Shown here in pieces: positions 60,843 to 64,000 of a stretch of 64,000 nt of DNA (its first letter is position 1; the number at the start of each line of letters is the position of its first letter). A program made the translations under genes and the position numbers. The notes below the pieces were generated by a model. That model saw nothing but the letters and a program-made list of their open reading frames with translations, did no database searches and was not told the origin of the DNA. This stretch comes from Streptomyces zagrosensis (GTDB lineage Bacteria; Actinomycetota; Actinomycetes; Streptomycetales; Streptomycetaceae), in assembly GCF_014203645.1 (NCBI RefSeq), contig NZ_JACHJL010000009.1, positions 1-64,000 of the forward strand, given 5' to 3'.

Positions 60843-62168
60843 ATGAGGCGTGAGGTGCGGGTCTTTGGCGCGCTGTACTGCGCCGTATTCGCGGTCGTCT
60901 CGCTGGCATGGATCGTGCGTGATCTCAACAAGGTCGACGACGGTTCCTATGTGTGGTGGAGCTGGGTCGGCCTCGCGCGGAACTCCTACAGCGACGGCGT
61001 GATCGCCTCCTCCCTCTACGACCTGGCGCTGTTGATCTTGTACGTGGTGATTGGCACCGTGGTGATGCGGTCCGCGGTTGCCGGCAGCGCCCTGGTCGGC
61101 GTCGCGCTCGCCACCATCGCGTTGCGGCTGCCCAGCTTGTGGAGCCTCGAATCCGACGCTGCGAGATTCATCCCCGGCGGTTTGCTGACCCGCGCTCAAC
61201 TCACGTGCTGGGCCGCGGTGTTGGTGAGCGTGGTCATGGTGCTGGTAGTCGCTGGCTCGCGGTCCGCCGCCCGATCGGCGCCGCAAGCCATCGACCGGAA
61301 CTACGGTGCGACTCCGCCGGCGCCGTTCACCCAGCCGACGTACGGCAGTTCGGGCGCCGCGTTCTTCTTCCTGGGCGGTGTCGGCGCCGTGCTGATCAGC
61401 TGGCAGTTCTACGTCGCCCAGGAAATCGGCTGGGACCTCTACGAGAAGCAGCTCACCGGCACCGAGTACCTCCTGTCGGTGCTCGCTGCACCCTCCGCCT
61501 GGGTCGGCTGGTTCATCGCGGTGCTGGCGGTCGTGGCGGGCGGCCTCGTGCTCAGCCGCGCACCGTACGTTCGGCCGCTGGGCCTGGTCGCCGCCTTCCT
61601 GGTAATCGTCTTCGCGACTGCCGACGTGGCGCGCCTTCTCAAGCTGGACCTGTTCGATCACATGGACGAGCTGCCCACCAGCGGCAAGCTGTTCGTGTAC
61701 TCGTCCTTCGTCGAGGTGCTCGCCGGGCTGATAGCGCTCCTCGCCCTGGCCCCCCGCGGTCCCCAACTCGACCGCCCGAGCGGCTGGGGCCCCCCGCCCG
61801 CCCCGGCCTACGGACCCGGGGGTTACGCGGCCGATGGCTACGGCAGCGGCCCCGCCCATGGTTACCAGGGCGGGGGCTATCAGAGCGGCTACCAGGGCGG
61901 TGGCCAGCGAGGTGGGGGCTACCGAGGCGACGGTTACCAGGGCGGTGGCTTTCAGGGCGGTGGCTACCAGAACGACGGCTACCAAGGCGGCGGCTATTCG
62001 GGTGCGGGCGGTCACGGCCCTCCGCCCTCGCCGCCGGCCGCACCGCCACCGCCGCCGGCCGCACCGCCACCGCCCTCAGCGCCACCGTCCGCACCGCCAC
62101 CGCCGCCGGCCGCACCACCGCCGCCCTCAGCGCCGCCGTCCGCTGGCTCAGCTGGGAACAACCGTTAG
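60843..62168 (+). CDS. Multi-span membrane protein with GYQGGG and Pro-rich tail
   Basis: Predicted membrane protein of 441 residues. About six to eight hydrophobic segments fill the first 310 residues, for example VFGALYCAVFAVVSLAWIV, LALLILYVVIGTVVM and VLAVVAGGLVLS. The C-terminal 130 residues are low complexity: repeated GYQGGG units, then PPAAPPPPPAAPPPPSAPPS. The DNA repeats TACCAGGGCGGTGGC-like units. ATG at 60843 has GAGGGG at 6 nt; ATG at 60825 is an alternative. Not a recognised family. The tail may be a cytoplasmic interaction or phase-separating region. Confidence 0.78.
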   Translation: MRREVRVFGALYCAVFAVVSLAWIVRDLNKVDDGSYVWWSWVGLARNSYSDGVIASSLYDLALLILYVVIGTVVMRSAVAGSALVGVALATIALRLPSLWSLESDAARFIPGGLLTRAQLTCWAAVLVSVVMVLVVAGSRSAARSAPQAIDRNYGATPPAPFTQPTYGSSGAAFFFLGGVGAVLISWQFYVAQEIGWDLYEKQLTGTEYLLSVLAAPSAWVGWFIAVLAVVAGGLVLSRAPYVRPLGLVAAFLVIVFATADVARLLKLDLFDHMDELPTSGKLFVYSSFVEVLAGLIALLALAPRGPQLDRPSGWGPPPAPAYGPGGYAADGYGSGPAHGYQGGGYQSGYQGGGQRGGGYRGDGYQGGGFQGGGYQNDGYQGGGYSGAGGHGPPPSPPAAPPPPPAAPPPPSAPPSAPPPPPAAPPPPSAPPSAGSAGNNR

Positions 62169-62498
62169 CGGACAACGGCTCGAAGCCCGACCCGATCCAG
62201 CGCCGCCGGCTTGGCCACCTCCACCTCCTCCCCTTGAGCTCAACCGCCCCAACCACACCGTGCAGGCCGGCCCTGATTCCGCCTGCGTACCTGCGGTGGC
62301 GTAACACCAACGCGTAACACCAACGCCCGGCACACCGGGGCGTCCTAGCTGCCGAACGCAAGGAACGAGCCCGCATCCGAATCGATAGGGGCATGCGCCG
62401 GGGCGTAGACCTCCTCCGCACCGCGGCCTGCCCCAACCCCGCAACCCATGCGGTCACAGCTCCAGCCGAGCCTGCGTGAAGTGATCTGTCTCACGTCC
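62169..62498. repeat. Gap with 13-bp tandem repeat
   Basis: CGTAACACCAACG is exactly duplicated in tandem at 62300-62312 and 62313-62325. The rest of this gap shows no gene; the next gene's promoter lies just downstream. Confidence 0.6.
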
Positions 62499-62525
62499 TG
62501 TCACAGCGAACGATGACGCGGTGTC
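62499..62525 (+). promoter_or_regulatory. Possible ECF41-type promoter
   Basis: TGTCACA (62499-62505), 16 bp, then TGTC (62522-62525). The recalled ECF41 consensus is TGTCACA in the -35 region and CGTC in the -10, so seven of seven and three of four bases match. It lies 35 bp before the oxidoreductase start, and a SigJ/ECF41-like gene follows that gene. Confidence 0.55.
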
Positions 62526-62559
62526 TTGAGGCCGAACACCTGGAATCGGAGGAGGCACC

Positions 62560-63768
62560 ATGACTGAGAACACGCATGTGGTCGTGATCGGTGGCGGATA
62601 CGCGGGCGTGATGGCGGCGAACCGGCTGACGTTGCGCGACGACGTGGCCGTGACGCTGATCAACCCGCGCCCGGACTTTGTCCATCGGGTCCGCCTGCAC
62701 CAGCTAGTGGGTGGGACTCACGGCGCGGTCGTCGCCTACCGCGACGTCCTGGCCAAGCGGGTTCGGCTGGTGACCGACGCCGTGTCGCGGATCGACGCGG
62801 CACAGCGCAGCGTGACGCTGGCGGCCGACGCCACACTCGACTACGACTACCTGATCTACGCCGTGGGCAGTGGCAGCGCCGAACTGACCGTGCCAGGGGC
62901 GGCTGAGTTCGCCTACCCGATCTCCACGCTGGAGGAGGCACAGCGGCTGCGCCCGGTCCTCGACGCCACGGCCGCGACAGCCCCGGTGACGGTGGTCGGC
63001 GCAGGTCCCACCGGCATCGAGACCACCGCCGAGTTGGCGGAGGCCGGCCACACGGTGACCCTGGTGTGCGGTGGCGTGCTCGGCCCGTACCTGCACGCCA
63101 GCAGCCGGCGCTCGGTTGCGAAGCGGCTGGCCAAGCTCGGTGTGACGGTCATCGACGGCCCCGACGCGAAGGTCACGACGGTGACCCGCGATGCCGTGTG
63201 GCTCGCCGGCGGCCGTGAGTTGCCGAGCGAGGTCACCGTTTGGACCGTCGGCTTCGGGGTTCCGGACCTGGCCGCGCGCAGCGGGTTGAGCACCGACGGC
63301 ATGGGCCGCCTGCGTACGGACGAGACGCTGACGAGCGTGGACGACGCGCGCATCGTGGCGGCCGGGGACTCGGCGGCACCGTCCGGCCTGCCGCTGCGGA
63401 TGAGCTGCGTGAACGCGCTGCCGCTAGGCGCGCGGGCCGCCGACACCGTACTCAGCCGACTCGCCGGCGAGCAGCCCGATGACCTCCGCCAGTCGTTGAG
63501 CGCCCAGTGCATCAGCCTGGGCCGAAGCGCGGGCATCTACCAATTCGCCAACAGGTCCGACGTCGCGGTGTGGCTGCACATCGACGACGGCCTGGGCGCC
63601 ACGGTCAAGGAGATGGTCTGCAAGATGATCCCCACGCACCTGGCCGACGAGGCGCACAAGCCCGGTTCGTTCAAGCTGCACCGCATTCCGGGAGGTGTCG
63701 CCAAGCGCCAGCGGCTGCTGCGGGCCCACCGCGCCGAGGCACCGGACGCCGCCGACCAGGCAGTGTGA
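62560..63768 (+). CDS. NAD(P)/FAD-dependent oxidoreductase (NDH-2-like)
   Basis: FAD-dependent pyridine-nucleotide oxidoreductase of 402 residues. First dinucleotide fold: VVVIGGGYAGVMAANRL; second: VTVVGAGPTGIETTAELAEA; FAD-binding near ARIVAAGDSAAP. It resembles type II NADH dehydrogenases and related small oxidoreductases, without an obvious membrane anchor. ATG at 62560 has CGGAGGAGG. A 9-bp-stem hairpin and a 9-bp tandem repeat separate it from the ECF sigma gene 145 bp downstream. ECF41 sigma genes typically sit beside oxidoreductase-type genes, so regulation by that factor is likely. Confidence 0.9.
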   Translation: MTENTHVVVIGGGYAGVMAANRLTLRDDVAVTLINPRPDFVHRVRLHQLVGGTHGAVVAYRDVLAKRVRLVTDAVSRIDAAQRSVTLAADATLDYDYLIYAVGSGSAELTVPGAAEFAYPISTLEEAQRLRPVLDATAATAPVTVVGAGPTGIETTAELAEAGHTVTLVCGGVLGPYLHASSRRSVAKRLAKLGVTVIDGPDAKVTTVTRDAVWLAGGRELPSEVTVWTVGFGVPDLAARSGLSTDGMGRLRTDETLTSVDDARIVAAGDSAAPSGLPLRMSCVNALPLGARAADTVLSRLAGEQPDDLRQSLSAQCISLGRSAGIYQFANRSDVAVWLHIDDGLGATVKEMVCKMIPTHLADEAHKPGSFKLHRIPGGVAKRQRLLRAHRAEAPDAADQAV

Positions 63769-63809
63769 CCGGTGCGCGCTGCGAGGATCGTGCTGTGACG
63801 CACGCGAAT

Positions 63810-63834
63810 GCGGTCGGCTGCCATGGCCGACCGC
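63810..63834 (+). terminator. Hairpin after the oxidoreductase gene
   Basis: GCGGTCGGC (63810-63818) and GCCGACCGC (63826-63834) form a perfect 9-bp stem with a 7-nt loop, 41 bp after the stop. Likely terminator, possibly leaky toward the sigma gene. Confidence 0.65.
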
Positions 63835-63885
63835 GAAGCCCGCGAAGCCCGCGAAGCCCGCGAAGCCCGCGAAGCCCGCGAAGCC
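63832..63885. repeat. Six tandem copies of a 9-bp repeat
   Basis: CGCGAAGCC is repeated six times without error (63832-63885), with one degenerate copy after it. It ends 28 bp before the sigma gene start. Variable copy number would be expected. Confidence 0.85.
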
Positions 63886-63913
63886 TGCGAGGGATGAGCA
63901 GAAGGGACGAGAG

Positions 63914-64000
63914 ATGAGCGACGGCGCCACTGACCCGGCGACCGAGGCGTTCCTCGCCCACCGCAACCTGCTGTTCACCGTCGCCTACGAGGTACTGGGA
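63914..64000 (+). CDS. RNA polymerase ECF sigma factor, SigJ/ECF41-like (partial, N-terminus only)
   Basis: The first 29 codons are present: MSDGATDPATEAFLAHRNLL and then FTVAYEVLG. The FLAHRNLLFTVAYEVLG string is the region-2 start of SigJ/ECF41-type sigma factors. Full members have a C-terminal SnoaL-like extension, which cannot be seen here. ATG at 63914 has GAAGGGACGAG upstream. The adjacent oxidoreductase gene with a TGTCACA promoter motif supports the ECF41 assignment. The gene runs off the right edge. Confidence 0.75.
   Translation, partial: MSDGATDPATEAFLAHRNLLFTVAYEVLG

Noticed and set aside
63832..63885. Tandem 9-mers considered as CRISPR
   Set aside because: Repeats are contiguous with no spacers and too short.

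Overview
The window is chromosomal DNA from a Streptomyces or a close relative. The base composition is very GC-rich, GTG and TTG starts are common, and stop codons are followed by overlapping GTGA/ATGA starts. TTA codons are rare and confined to a few accessory genes. Several families are typical of streptomycetes: WhiJ-like XRE/DUF5753 proteins, DUF397, DUF5133, anti-sigma-type HATPase proteins and BldK-like peptide transporters. No rRNA, tRNA, CRISPR array, transposase or integrase was seen. The window opens inside dxs and closes inside an ECF sigma factor gene.

Left part (1-22 kb) is mostly housekeeping and signalling. It starts with divergent isoprenoid genes dxs and ispH, whose shared upstream region carries a repeated 12-mer. 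A possibly leaderless alpha/beta hydrolase, a GntR regulator and a small SPOR-like protein follow. A MATE pump and a PadR regulator face each other across a 43-bp near-perfect palindrome. Next come a Nudix hydrolase, a HATPase protein and a 1075-residue PAS-GAF-PP2C-HATPase phosphatase. A G-rich/C-rich repeat block separates that gene from a convergent three-gene succinate dehydrogenase operon of the mycobacterial Sdh1 type. A peptide-binding lipoprotein with long low-complexity insertions and typA/bipA complete this part.

Middle (22-50 kb): two complete Opp/Dpp-type operons with the same order (binding lipoprotein, two permeases, two ATPases) lie at 22.7-28.6 kb and 44.6-50.4 kb in the same orientation. 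Between them is accessory-looking DNA. It holds a toxin-antitoxin-like pair whose toxin frame has an early amber codon, a DUF1206 membrane protein, and a WhiJ/AbaA-like cassette with a partial tandem duplication. Also here are a GNAT protein, DUF5133, a large catalase (katE) and an ATP-grasp/CocE-hydrolase pair. An MFS remnant, a second XRE/DUF397 pair and a tightly coupled five-gene operon of unknown function follow. This five-gene operon is the best candidate for an undescribed system.

Right part (50-64 kb): a three-gene cassette encodes a WXG-motif protein, a DUF1023 hydrolase with two TTA codons, and a lipoprotein. A third oligopeptide transporter follows on the minus strand. Its order (permease, lipoprotein, permease, ATPase, ATPase) is that of bldKA-E. 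A membrane protein with a GYQGGG/proline tail, an FAD-dependent oxidoreductase and the start of a SigJ/ECF41-like sigma gene close the window. A TGTCACA-type promoter motif precedes the oxidoreductase.

The strongest themes are peptide uptake (three Opp systems plus an orphan binding protein), developmental-type regulation (two WhiJ-like loci, HATPase/PP2C proteins, TTA codons) and small uncharacterised coupled operons. Coordinates of starts were chosen from ribosome-binding sites and family lengths; functions are inferred by reading motifs, not by database search.
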